DNA of 32,862 nt, from contig JBGTDX010000164.1 in NCBI GenBank assembly GCA_041748075.1, forward strand, positions 1 to 32,862, written 5' to 3'. Position numbers and translations under genes: made by a program. Of the stretch, positions 17,121 through 25,910 are shown piece after piece. The notes under the pieces were generated by a model. The model ran no database searches. It was given only the letters and a program-made list of their open reading frames with translations, and was not told the DNA's origin. Positions within the stretch are counted from its first letter, which is position 1, and every line of letters begins with the position of its first letter. Source of the stretch: JBGSYJ01 sp041748075. GTDB taxonomy: Bacteria; Acidobacteriota; Thermoanaerobaculia; Gp7-AA8.

Positions 17121-18269
17121 ATGGAGGCTCACGTGCAAAGCAGCTTCTTCAACCGCCAGCGATTCCTGATGCCGACGGCGATTGTCGTTGCGCTGCTGAT
17201 CGCCGTCACCAGCGCGATCATCGTTACCAACAAGCGCAAGGCAGCGACTGCGGGCAGCGGCGCAGCCGCCGGTACTGCCGCGGCCAAAGAGGGAAAAAAC
17301 GGCAAGGAAGAGAAGGAAAAGGCTCCGATCCCCGTGAGCACGACGAAGGTGGTCACATCATCGATCTCTTCCTACATCACTGCGACTGCGAATCTGGTTG
17401 CCGAACAGGAAGTGAAGGTCGTCGCGGAGGCTGAGGGTCGGATTGCGCAGCTTCTGGTCGAGGAGGGCCAGTTCGTCCGCAAGGGCCAGCCGCTGGTCAC
17501 GCTCGTTCGTGACGACGCGCAGATTGCCCTCGTCAAGGCGCGCGTCCAGGCGAACAACGCGAGAGCCGGATACAGGCGGTCGAGCGATCTGATGGCTAAA
17601 GGGCTCATCAGTCAGGGCGACTACGACAAGACCAGGATGGAGAAGGATGTCGCCGAACAGGAGCTCGCCGAGGCGGAATGGCGTCTCGGGAGAACGACGA
17701 TCCGGGCGCCGTTCGATGGCAGACTGACCGATCGCGTGGTCAATCAGGGGCACCATCTCCGGCCCGGGGACACCCTCTTCACCATCACCGACTTCGACCC
17801 GATCATCGCCCGCATCTACCTCCCGGAAAAAGACGTCCTCGCTCTGCGCAACGGGACTGATGTCCGCATCCGGCTCAAAGCCGCTGAAGACATCGTCTTC
17901 AAGGGACGGATTCGGCAGATCGCCTCCGTGGTGGATCCCGCGACCGGAACTGTGAAAGTCACCATCGAAGCAGTCAATCCTCCGGATACCGTGCGCCCCG
18001 GAGCCTTCGTCAACATCGACATCATCCGCGAGACGCGCGCTGGCGCCATTGCGGTACCTCGTGAGGCGGTCGTCCGCGAGCTCCGCGACGCTCACGTTTT
18101 CATCGCGGACGGCGAGGTTGCAAAGAAACGATCCGTCACGCTGGGACTTGAAGAGAACGACGTAGTTCAGATTCTGACCGGATTGAAGCCTGGCGAGACG
18201 GTGATCGTCGCCGGCCAGGGTGCGCTCAAGGATGGATCGGCGATCAAGGTGACGCCCGCCAGCTCGTAG
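17121..18269 (+). CDS. RND efflux periplasmic adaptor (membrane fusion protein)
   Basis: This 382-residue adaptor has an N-terminal membrane anchor (about residues 16-37), then an Ala/Gly/Lys/Glu-rich linker (about 40-70). It continues with a split barrel-sandwich/lipoyl hybrid motif ('VVAEAEGRIAQLLVEEGQFV' and 'TTIRAPFDGRLTDRVVNQGH') flanking a helical hairpin (about 130-180). It ends with beta-barrel and membrane-proximal domains ('IRQIASVVDPATGTVKVTIE', 'VFIADGEVAKKRSVTLGL'). There is no lipobox, so it is anchored by its helix. AGGAGG sits eight bases before the ATG. It should link the two inner-membrane pumps encoded next to an outer-membrane channel encoded elsewhere. Confidence 0.93.
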   Translation: MEAHVQSSFFNRQRFLMPTAIVVALLIAVTSAIIVTNKRKAATAGSGAAAGTAAAKEGKNGKEEKEKAPIPVSTTKVVTSSISSYITATANLVAEQEVKVVAEAEGRIAQLLVEEGQFVRKGQPLVTLVRDDAQIALVKARVQANNARAGYRRSSDLMAKGLISQGDYDKTRMEKDVAEQELAEAEWRLGRTTIRAPFDGRLTDRVVNQGHHLRPGDTLFTITDFDPIIARIYLPEKDVLALRNGTDVRIRLKAAEDIVFKGRIRQIASVVDPATGTVKVTIEAVNPPDTVRPGAFVNIDIIRETRAGAIAVPREAVVRELRDAHVFIADGEVAKKRSVTLGLEENDVVQILTGLKPGETVIVAGQGALKDGSAIKVTPASS

Positions 18270-18341
18270 GCGCGGCGTGGCGCGCAGTGAACCTGGTGTC
18301 AACCCGAATCAACATTCGACATTCTTCAAACTGGAGCGGTC

Positions 18342-21300
18342 ATGCGCCTGATTGAATTTTCCCTGAAACGACGGGTCACCGTGTCGATGTGTGCGGTGGC
18401 GCTGCTGATCTTCGGAGTCGTGTCGTTCACGCGCCTTCCGATCAATCTGCTGCCGGACATCTCGTATCCCAGCCTGACGGTAGAGTCTCGCTTCCCCGGA
18501 GCCGCGCCCGGCGAGGTGGAAACGCTCGTCACTCGTCCCGTCGAAGAGGCCGTCGGCATCGTTTCGGGAGTCAAGCGCCTGACCTCGGTATCGCGCCCGG
18601 GCCTGTCTCAGGTCACCATGGAGTTCGACTGGGACCGGGACATGGACTTCGCCGCGCTGGACGTGCGGCAGAAGCTCGATCTGGTGCGCCTGCCGCGCGA
18701 GATCGACAAGCCGGTCCTGCTGCGATTCGACCCGGCGAATGATCCAATCGTCCGGCTCTACGTCAACAGCGATACGGCCGACCTCTATCAGCTTCGCTAT
18801 GTCGCCGAGGAAATTCTGAAAAAAGATCTGGAATCGACCGAAGGGGTCGCCGCGATCAAGATCAATGGCGGCTTCGAGGAAGAAATTACGGTCAGGGTCG
18901 ATGAGGGAAAACTCGCCGTCCTGGGTGTGTCGATCGATCAGGTGAATCAGCGGCTACAGCGAGAGAACGTCAACCAGGCAGGAGGAAGCCTTTACGAAAA
19001 GGAAGCGCGGTACCTGGTGCGCTCCCGCAATGAATTCCTGAATCTAAAGGACATCATGGATACGGTTCTGCTCAGTCGCGAGGACCGTATCGTCCGGATG
19101 TCCGACGTGGCGACTGTGGAGCGTGGCCACAAGCAGCGAGAGGTCATCACACGCTTCGGTGGGAAGGAATCGGTCGAACTCGCGATCTACAAGGAAGGCG
19201 ACGCGAATATCGTCTCGGTCTCGAGGAGCCTGCAGACTCGGATCGAGAATGTAAAGAAAGAGCTGCCGGAGGGAATCGAGCTGGTCGTAGGGGTCGATCA
19301 GTCGCGCTTCATCCGCGCATCGATTGACGAAGTGCTCAAGAATGCAGTCCTCGGCGGTCTGATCGCGATCGGTGTGCTGCTGTTCTTCCTCAAAGACCTC
19401 CGCAGCACGATCATCATCGGCGTTTCGATCCCCATTTCGATCATTGCGACATTCTTCCTCATGTACCGCACCGGCACGACGATGAACATCATGTCGCTGG
19501 GTGGGCTTGCGCTCGGCGTCGGTATGCTCGTCGACAACGCGATTGTCGTGCTTGAATCGATCTTCAAGAAACGGGAGCGCGGTATCGCGCCGCGGCCCGC
19601 GGCACTTTCCGGCGCCAGCGAGGTGGGCATGGCCGTCATCGCCTCCACGCTGACGACGATCGCGGTGTTCCTTCCCGTGGTCTTTCTGGAGGGCATAGCC
19701 GCACAGTTGTTCCGGGACCAGGCGCTGACCGTTTCGTTCTCGCTCATCGCTTCTCTGGCCGTATCGCTGACCCTGATCCCCATGATGTCGGCAATCGGCA
19801 GCGGTTCATCAGGCATTGCGGGCGAGGAACCGGCGCCGCCGGCCGGACGGGTCCGACGCTACGCGCGCGCCGCCTTCGTAAGAGCACCGGCAAAGCTCCT
19901 CGGATGGCTCCGCGTTGCCATCGGGACACTCTTCAGATGGACTTCCAGGGCGCTACGCCCAGTCGGCAGAGCGTTTGACAGTGCGTTGAAGAGGCTGACC
20001 GATATATATCCAGGCATTCTCCGCTCCTGCCTCAGAGCGCGATGGACGACCGTGGGAGTCGTCACTGCCATCTTTCTCGCTGCCCTCCTGCTGGTCCCGG
20101 GCCTCGGAACGGATCTGATTCCCACGTTCACTCAGGGTGAGTTCCAGTTTCAGGTCGAGTTGCCGGAAGGAACTCCTCTGGAGACGACCGATCGGTATCT
20201 CGCGTCGATCCAGGCCGCGGTTGCAGACTTGCCGGGCGTGGCCAGTTACTCGGCGATCTCCGGAGGAGCCGGACTCTCACTGTCGAATACAGGGACGGAG
20301 GGGGAGAACAGCGCGCGGCTTCAGGTTCAGATGGCAGGCGATGCAACGGACGAGCAGGAACAGGCGGTCATCGAGGAGATTCGTGAGCGGCTCGAAGCGT
20401 CCGGGCTCGCCCGGTTCGAGTTCTCACGGCCCACCTACTTCACATTCAGAACGCCGATCGAAGTCGAGATTTACGGAGACAACCTCGACGAGGTTCACGC
20501 GGCGGCCGCAGCAGTCCAGCAGCAGACTGTAGGAATTCGGGGGCTCGTCGACGTGAAGACGAGCTCAGAGCTCGGAAATCCCGAGGTGCAGGTGATCTTC
20601 AATCGCGAGCAACTCGCGCAGCTCGGACTCGATCTCTCGCAGGTCGCCGCCACGGTGCGCAACAAGGTTCAGGGGGAAGTTGCGACTCGTTTCACCGAGG
20701 GGGACCGCGAGATCGACATCCTGGTCCGTTCTGTGGAAGCGGGTGAGGCGTCTGTGAATGACGTCAGCACGATGATCATCGCACAGCGTGACGGCCGCCC
20801 GATCTTCCTCAATTCGGTTGCCGAAGTGAATCTCACAACCGGGCCGAGCGAGATTCGCCGGATCGGCCAGAAGCGGGCGGCCGTCGTTTCGGGCAGCCTG
20901 TCGGGCCGCGACATGGGAGCGGTCGCAAATGATGTCCGCACCGTTCTGCGCTCGATGCCTCTGCCCGCCGGTGTCACGGCTTCACTCAGCGGGCAGGAAG
21001 AGGAAATGCGGCGCTCTCTCCGCTCCCTCATGATGGCGATGGCGCTGGCGATCTTCCTCGTCTACCTCGTGATGGCGTCCCAGTTCGAGTCACTGCTGCA
21101 TCCGTTCGTGATCATCTTCACGCTCCCGCTGGGGGCCATCGGCGTGATCATCGCACTCGCTCTCACAGGCAAGAGCATCAGCATCGTGGCGATGATCGGA
21201 GCGGTGATGCTGGCAGGAATCGTCGTGAACAATGCGATCGTGCTGATCGATGCAGTGAATCAGTTGCGCAGGAAGGGTGTGGCGAAACATGAAGCGCTCG

Positions 21301-21593
21301 TACAGGCCGGCGTGAATCGCCTCCGCCCGATTCTGATGACGACCCTGACCACCGTTCTGGGACTTCTTCCGATGGCCATCGGGTTCGGCGAGGGTGCCGA
21401 ACTGCGTTCTCCGCTGGCGATTACCGTCATCGGCGGACTCACGGTGGCCACCGCCCTGACCCTGCTGGTCATTCCGGTCGTCTATTCTCTGCTCGATCGC
21501 AAGGTCTGGGAGACCGAACCGGATGTCGAGACGGAGCCTGACGCTTCCAATCATGCCGAATGGGCCTCCTACAACGCGGAGACCGCGCAATGA
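18342..21593 (+). CDS. RND efflux pump, first inner-membrane subunit (HAE-1/AcrB-like)
   Basis: This 1083-residue transporter has the full RND layout: two sets of membrane helices, each preceded by a large periplasmic domain. The first helix segment is 'RVTVSMCAVALLIFGVVSFT'. The proton-relay helix contains 'GVGMLVDNAIVVLES' (Asp near residue 398), and the matching later helix is 'GIVVNNAIVLIDAVNQL' (about 957-975). GGAG lies seven bases before the ATG. The central cytoplasmic linker (about residues 485-560) is long, with an Ala/Arg-rich amphipathic stretch, which makes the protein about 50 residues longer than its neighbour pump. It should use proton influx to expel drugs, lipids or metabolites. 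The substrate range cannot be read from sequence. Confidence 0.95.
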   Translation: MRLIEFSLKRRVTVSMCAVALLIFGVVSFTRLPINLLPDISYPSLTVESRFPGAAPGEVETLVTRPVEEAVGIVSGVKRLTSVSRPGLSQVTMEFDWDRDMDFAALDVRQKLDLVRLPREIDKPVLLRFDPANDPIVRLYVNSDTADLYQLRYVAEEILKKDLESTEGVAAIKINGGFEEEITVRVDEGKLAVLGVSIDQVNQRLQRENVNQAGGSLYEKEARYLVRSRNEFLNLKDIMDTVLLSREDRIVRMSDVATVERGHKQREVITRFGGKESVELAIYKEGDANIVSVSRSLQTRIENVKKELPEGIELVVGVDQSRFIRASIDEVLKNAVLGGLIAIGVLLFFLKDLRSTIIIGVSIPISIIATFFLMYRTGTTMNIMSLGGLALGVGMLVDNAIVVLESIFKKRERGIAPRPAALSGASEVGMAVIASTLTTIAVFLPVVFLEGIAAQLFRDQALTVSFSLIASLAVSLTLIPMMSAIGSGSSGIAGEEPAPPAGRVRRYARAAFVRAPAKLLGWLRVAIGTLFRWTSRALRPVGRAFDSALKRLTDIYPGILRSCLRARWTTVGVVTAIFLAALLLVPGLGTDLIPTFTQGEFQFQVELPEGTPLETTDRYLASIQAAVADLPGVASYSAISGGAGLSLSNTGTEGENSARLQVQMAGDATDEQEQAVIEEIRERLEASGLARFEFSRPTYFTFRTPIEVEIYGDNLDEVHAAAAAVQQQTVGIRGLVDVKTSSELGNPEVQVIFNREQLAQLGLDLSQVAATVRNKVQGEVATRFTEGDREIDILVRSVEAGEASVNDVSTMIIAQRDGRPIFLNSVAEVNLTTGPSEIRRIGQKRAAVVSGSLSGRDMGAVANDVRTVLRSMPLPAGVTASLSGQEEEMRRSLRSLMMAMALAIFLVYLVMASQFESLLHPFVIIFTLPLGAIGVIIALALTGKSISIVAMIGAVMLAGIVVNNAIVLIDAVNQLRRKGVAKHEALVQAGVNRLRPILMTTLTTVLGLLPMAIGFGEGAELRSPLAITVIGGLTVATALTLLVIPVVYSLLDRKVWETEPDVETEPDASNHAEWASYNAETAQ

Positions 21594-21616
21594 GACGCGC
21601 CAGCATGATCGAACGT

Positions 21617-21700
21617 GGCCGAACATTGCATGTTCGGCCCTCCGTGTCACGACGACACTCATGTGACTCATTGCCCAGTGCCGAACATGGAATGTTCGGC
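21617..21700. promoter_or_regulatory. Twin palindromes between the two pump genes
   Basis: Two related inverted repeats lie 40 bases apart: GGCCGAACAT-TGC-ATGTTCGGCC (21617-21639, 10-bp arms) and GCCGAACAT-GGA-ATGTTCGGC (21680-21700, 9-bp arms). A smaller hairpin, GTGTC-ACGAC-GACAC (21644-21658), lies between them. The conserved arms with a variable 3-base centre look like two operator sites or two RNA hairpins. The second ends seven bases before the GGAGG of the next gene. They may tune the expression ratio of the two pump subunits. Confidence 0.55.
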
Positions 21701-21717
21701 CACTCCGGAGGCACGCG

Positions 21718-24700
21718 ATGAGTCTGCCTTCACTCGCTGTGAAACGTCCGATTACGACGGTCATGCTCCTCGTGAGCATCCTGGTGATGGGGGGCATCGC
21801 CATCACCCGCATGCCGCTCGCGTTCCTTCCGGAAGTCGACGCTCCATTCATCGGGGTTCAGATTCCGTATCCGAATTCGAATCCGTCCCAGATCGAAAAG
21901 GAGATCGCCAAGCCTGTTGAAGAGGTGCTCTCGACGCTGTCTGGCGTCAAGCGACTCCGTTCGACATCGAATGCCGACTCGGCCCAGTTCCAGCTGGAGT
22001 TCAACTGGGGTCAGGATCTGGACATCATCCGGATGCAGGTCAGCGAAAAGATGGATCAGGTCCGTCCGTCGCTGCCGACCGGCATCGGTCAGATATTGAT
22101 TTTCTCGTTCAACACGAGCGACATCCCGGTCGTCGAAGCGCGTATCGCCGCTGAAGGCGTCGATCTGTCGCGCAACTGGGATTTGCTCGAGGCGCGCGTC
22201 CTCAACCGACTCCGGCGCGTTCCGGGGGTGGCCCGTGTCGAACTGAACGGAGTCGCTCCCCGCGAAGTGCGTATCGATCTGGTTCTCGACAAGGTCAACG
22301 AGCACTCGGTGGATCTGGCCAATCTCGCCAGCAGGCTTCAGGGAGCCTCATCGAACATCGTCCTGGGTCAGGTGACCGATCGCGGCATGCGATACACGGT
22401 GCGCGCTCCTGGACAGTTCTCTTCGGTGGAGATGATCGGCCACCTGCCGGTCAACGAACGGGGCCTGCGCCTCAGGGACATCGCGGAGATCCGCTACGAA
22501 GAGCCTCCGCTCGAGTTCGGGCGGCACCTGGATGGCAAGTATGCAGTCGCGCTCAATGTCTACAAGGAATCGACAGCGAACACCGTCGAAACGGTGCACT
22601 CGGTCATGGCGGTGATCGAGAACGACATCGCGCAGGATCCTCTTCTCCAGGGAATCAAGCTCTTCACCTGGGACGATCAGGCCGAGCAGATCACCAACGG
22701 GATCGACGGGCTGACCAAATCGGGACTCGTCGGCGGGTTCATGGCGATCCTGGTGCTCTACTTCTTTCTGAGGCGTCTGCAGTCGACGATCATCGTGTCA
22801 CTCGCCATTCCCTTCTCTGTGATCGCGGCCTGCGGCGTGATGTACTTCATGGGCAAGTCGTTGAACATTCTTTCGATGATGGGGCTCATGCTCGGCGTGG
22901 GCATGCTCGTGGACAACGCCATCGTCGTCCTGGAATCGATCGACAGGCGACAGCGCGACCAGCCGGATACGAAGAAAGCTGCGCTCGAGGGTGCCGGGGC
23001 CGTGGCTGTGGCCGTGGCAGCCTCCACCGTCACGTCACTCATCGTCTTTCTGCCGCTCATTCTCGGAGGATCGACTGATCTCACAATCTGGCTCGGTGAG
23101 ATGGGCGTCGCGATTTCGCTCTCGCTGATCTGTTCGCTCGTGGCCTCACTGACGATGATCCCTCTGATGTCCGCGCACTTTCTCAAGCACAGGGAACCGA
23201 AGCCGAATCGTCTCGTGATCTGGCTCGAGGAAAAATATGTCCTGCTTCTCCGATGGACGCTTTCGCATCGGTTCAAGACGTTCCTCATCATTCTGGGAAT
23301 CATCGTTCTGACGGTCGTGCCGTTCAAGGCGAAACTCGTAGAGGTCGGGATGTTCACCGCGACGAAAAACACCCGCATTCGACTGGCATACGACTTCACA
23401 GACTTCTCCTACAAGTCGAACTCGGAGAAGGTCGTTACGCAGATTGAAGAATTTCTCGAGCAGAATGCGGAGAAGTTCGAGGTCGCCGGGCTTTACTCAT
23501 TCTTCGCGGACAATCAGGCAAGCACATGGGTCACTCTCGAGCGCGAGAACATGAGCGACAAGGACGTCAGTGAGTTGCGCAAGAAAATCCGCGCAGATCT
23601 TCCCTCGATTCCCGGCGTCCGTGTCTTCTTCGATGAAGACTCGGAAGACGGAGGCAACAGCCGGCGGTTCTCGGTGCGGTTCTTCGGGCAGGACGCCGGC
23701 GTGCTCGAGGGCCTGGCGACCGAAGCCGAACGGCGCCTCGACTCCATCGAAGGTATCGAGGATCTGAACACAGGACTGAATCGCGGAAGGCAGGAGATTC
23801 AGGTCACCATCGATCGGGACAAAGCGGCGCGGCTCGGATTGAGCGCCCAGGACCTCTCGGACATCTTCTCGTTCAGTCTCGGCGGCATGCGGCTGTCCCG
23901 TTTCAATACCGGTGACCACGAAGTGGAGACATGGCTCGCACTGCGCGAGGCGGACAGAACCAACCTCGAAGATCTCCGAGGAATGCATATCAACACGCGA
24001 TCGGGAACGCAGGTTCTTCTCGGCGAGATCGCTACGTTCGAGACGATCACGAGGGCAGAGTCTATCCGCAGGGAGCATCGCAAGGTGCGGGCGTTCGTGC
24101 GGGGTAACTACGAAGGCGAGAGCTGGCAGGATGCCCGGAAGCAGATCGAGGGCCTCATGAATGCGTTCGACCTGCCGCCCGGTTACTCGTGGTCCTGGGA
24201 TGATCGGATCCTCGAACAGGATACCCAGGGCAGAGAGATGGGCATCAACTTCCTCCTCGCGCTTTTGCTGGTATACCTTGTCATGGCGTCTCTCTTCGAG
24301 TCGCTCGCGCAACCGTTCGCAATCCTCTTCTCGATACCGTTCGCCGTTCCAGGCGCTATCTGGTTTCTCGCGGCCACCCGGACTCCGTTCAACCTGATGT
24401 CACAGATCGGTCTGCTGATTCTCATGGGCATCGTCGTCAACAACGGCATCGTGCTGCTCGATCACATGAACCAGCTGCGCAAGACAGGCATGTCTCACGA
24501 GGACGCAATCCTTCAGGCGGGCCGCGACCGTCTGCGCGCCATCCTGATGACCGCTTCCACGACTGTCATCGGTCTCCTCCCGCTCGCGATCGGCGGATCG
24601 AACGTCGGGGGGCTGTTCTACTTTCCACTGGCTCGAACGGTCATGGGAGGATTGATCTCATCGACCGTCCTGACACTCGTGATCCTTCCGTACATCAGCC

Positions 24701-24819
24701 TCGGAGTCGAGGGAGCAGCGAACTGGTTCAAGCGGCTCTGGCGGGGCTCGTCGCCTGTGTCGCGAGAACCGGGAGTCGAAACGCTCGTCATGACTGACCC
24801 CGCAGTCAGTAGCCAGTAG
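21718..24819 (+). CDS. RND efflux pump, second inner-membrane subunit
   Basis: This 1033-residue RND transporter is related to, but clearly different from, the preceding one. Helix 1 is 'RPITTVMLLVSILVMGGIAI', the relay helix is 'GVGMLVDNAIVVLES' (Asp near residue 397), and its partner is 'GIVVNNGIVLLDHMNQLRK' (about 903-921). GGAGG precedes the ATG by six to seven bases. One adaptor plus two dissimilar pump genes in a row is the arrangement of MdtABC/MuxABC systems, where two RND proteins form a heterotrimer. This suggests a mixed pump here, or two pumps sharing one adaptor. Confidence 0.95.
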   Translation: MSLPSLAVKRPITTVMLLVSILVMGGIAITRMPLAFLPEVDAPFIGVQIPYPNSNPSQIEKEIAKPVEEVLSTLSGVKRLRSTSNADSAQFQLEFNWGQDLDIIRMQVSEKMDQVRPSLPTGIGQILIFSFNTSDIPVVEARIAAEGVDLSRNWDLLEARVLNRLRRVPGVARVELNGVAPREVRIDLVLDKVNEHSVDLANLASRLQGASSNIVLGQVTDRGMRYTVRAPGQFSSVEMIGHLPVNERGLRLRDIAEIRYEEPPLEFGRHLDGKYAVALNVYKESTANTVETVHSVMAVIENDIAQDPLLQGIKLFTWDDQAEQITNGIDGLTKSGLVGGFMAILVLYFFLRRLQSTIIVSLAIPFSVIAACGVMYFMGKSLNILSMMGLMLGVGMLVDNAIVVLESIDRRQRDQPDTKKAALEGAGAVAVAVAASTVTSLIVFLPLILGGSTDLTIWLGEMGVAISLSLICSLVASLTMIPLMSAHFLKHREPKPNRLVIWLEEKYVLLLRWTLSHRFKTFLIILGIIVLTVVPFKAKLVEVGMFTATKNTRIRLAYDFTDFSYKSNSEKVVTQIEEFLEQNAEKFEVAGLYSFFADNQASTWVTLERENMSDKDVSELRKKIRADLPSIPGVRVFFDEDSEDGGNSRRFSVRFFGQDAGVLEGLATEAERRLDSIEGIEDLNTGLNRGRQEIQVTIDRDKAARLGLSAQDLSDIFSFSLGGMRLSRFNTGDHEVETWLALREADRTNLEDLRGMHINTRSGTQVLLGEIATFETITRAESIRREHRKVRAFVRGNYEGESWQDARKQIEGLMNAFDLPPGYSWSWDDRILEQDTQGREMGINFLLALLLVYLVMASLFESLAQPFAILFSIPFAVPGAIWFLAATRTPFNLMSQIGLLILMGIVVNNGIVLLDHMNQLRKTGMSHEDAILQAGRDRLRAILMTASTTVIGLLPLAIGGSNVGGLFYFPLARTVMGGLISSTVLTLVILPYISLGVEGAANWFKRLWRGSSPVSREPGVETLVMTDPAVSSQ

Positions 24820-24859
24820 GCTCTACGGTTCAAGCAGCCGCCGCTCTCACCCCCATATC

Positions 24860-24910
24860 CGCGAGAATCTGGTAAGGGATCTCGCGCGCGAGCGGAAAAT
24901 TTCGTTTTCC
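24860..24910. terminator. Hairpins between convergent pump and acetyltransferase genes
   Basis: There are two stem-loops: CGCGAGA (24860-24866) with TCTCGCG (24880-24886), and GGAAAA-TTTCG-TTTTCC (24894-24910). The second has A/T-rich arms giving T-runs on both strands, suited to transcription stops from either side. Confidence 0.45.
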
Positions 24911-24932
24911 TGACGCACAACTACAGGGTCGG

Positions 24933-25445
24933 TCAGCAGTGCTGGAGGCTTCGTCGCTCCAGGAGCAAGGTACTGCGCCATACGCCGTTCAGCCTGCCGA
25001 TGCGTTCACGCCGTCCGACTTCTCGAAAGCCGCACCGTGAGTGCAGCCGGACACTAGCCTCGTTCTCCGGAAAGACACTCGCCTGCAGCGTCCAGAATCC
25101 CTCGCGCTCCGATCCGGCAACGAGCGCTTCGAGAAGCATCCTGCCGACTCCCCGTCCCCGCGCCACTTCTGCGACGTAGACGCTGACTTCAGCGACACCC
25201 CGGTAGGCCGCTCGTGATGAGACGCGGCTCAGAGCTGCCCAGCCGAGAATGCGCTCTCCACTCCGGGCGACAAGCCGAGGTGAAGAAATGTGTGTCGCCT
25301 CCCACTGCTCACGGGAAGGAGGTTCGGTTTCGAAGGTGGCATCGCCGCTCGCGATACCGGAAAGATAGATCGCACGGATCTGTTCCCAATCAGAAAGCTG
25401 CATCGTTTCGACGGCAACCCCGCTGGATTCTCCCAGACTCTCCAT
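24933..25445 (-). CDS. GNAT acetyltransferase, phosphinothricin/methionine-sulfoximine N-acetyltransferase type
   Basis: This is a 170-residue GNAT protein. The acetyl-CoA loop is 'VARGRGVGRMLLEALV' (about 95-110). Family blocks are 'IYLSGIASGDATFETEPPS' (26-44), 'YRGVAEVSVYVAEVARGRG', 'GFWTLQASVFPENEASVRLH' (116-135) and 'CGFREVGRRERIG'. This pattern fits the Pat/Bar/YncA-like group, which acetylates the amino group of phosphinothricin, methionine sulfoximine or similar amino-acid analogues. Whether it protects against an antibiotic or acts on an ordinary amino acid is unknown. The start lies five bases after the stop of the unknown small gene, so they are likely co-transcribed. Confidence 0.92.
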   Translation of the reverse strand: MESLGESSGVAVETMQLSDWEQIRAIYLSGIASGDATFETEPPSREQWEATHISSPRLVARSGERILGWAALSRVSSRAAYRGVAEVSVYVAEVARGRGVGRMLLEALVAGSEREGFWTLQASVFPENEASVRLHSRCGFREVGRRERIGRLNGVWRSTLLLERRSLQHC

Positions 25446-25450
25446 CCCGA

Positions 25451-25861
25451 TCAGCGCCTCTCGTTTTCCTCGGACAATGCGATTCCGCGCGTGCGCTCGA
25501 GCAACTGCTCAGGCAGATTGCCGAATGTCATCGCAATGTTCGGAGCATGTACCGTATCGTGCAGTGCGCCACCGATATTCGCAATCAGCTCGCGAAAAGG
25601 CTCCGGGAGGTGCAGGAAGTCCGCTTTCCAGCGGTCGGTCTCCGAGAAGAAGATGTCCGTCACCGCGCAGTTCGCGTCGGTGCGTCCCTCGGAGCTCGAT
25701 AGAAAGACGAAGAGCGCCTCGAACGCCAGCTTGAGCTGTTTCGGGTCGGAGGGCCGCTCCACGATCCGATCATAGACACAGTGGAGCAACTCCCTGAGCG
25801 TCGGTGATACGAGGCGGAAGCTCGAAGCCCGGCTGTACATCCGGTGAAAGGAATCTCTCAT
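25451..25861 (-). CDS. Conserved-looking small protein of unknown function
   Basis: The product has 136 residues from ATG 25861. A TTG-initiated extension to 25885 is possible. The protein is mostly helical, with 'LRELLHCVYDRIVERP' and 'PKQLKLAFEALFVFLSSSEG' as the best-defined helices, then 'DRWKADFLHLPEPFRELIAN'. There is no signal peptide, membrane segment or recognisable motif. It is tightly packed before the acetyltransferase gene (5-base gap), and its frame is free of stops in a region with normal coding bias. I do not recognise its family. Confidence 0.7.
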   Translation of the reverse strand: MRDSFHRMYSRASSFRLVSPTLRELLHCVYDRIVERPSDPKQLKLAFEALFVFLSSSEGRTDANCAVTDIFFSETDRWKADFLHLPEPFRELIANIGGALHDTVHAPNIAMTFGNLPEQLLERTRGIALSEENERR

Positions 25862-25910
25862 CTCGATCTCGCCTGACGCGATCAAACGAGTATAGCGCCA
25901 GTGATTCGCG

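Noticed and set aside
21617..21700. LexA/SOS box reading of the GAACAT...ATGTTC palindromes
   Set aside because: Known GAAC-N4-GTTC boxes have a 4-base centre, whereas here GAAC and GTTC are 7 apart. The location between pump genes also does not fit.
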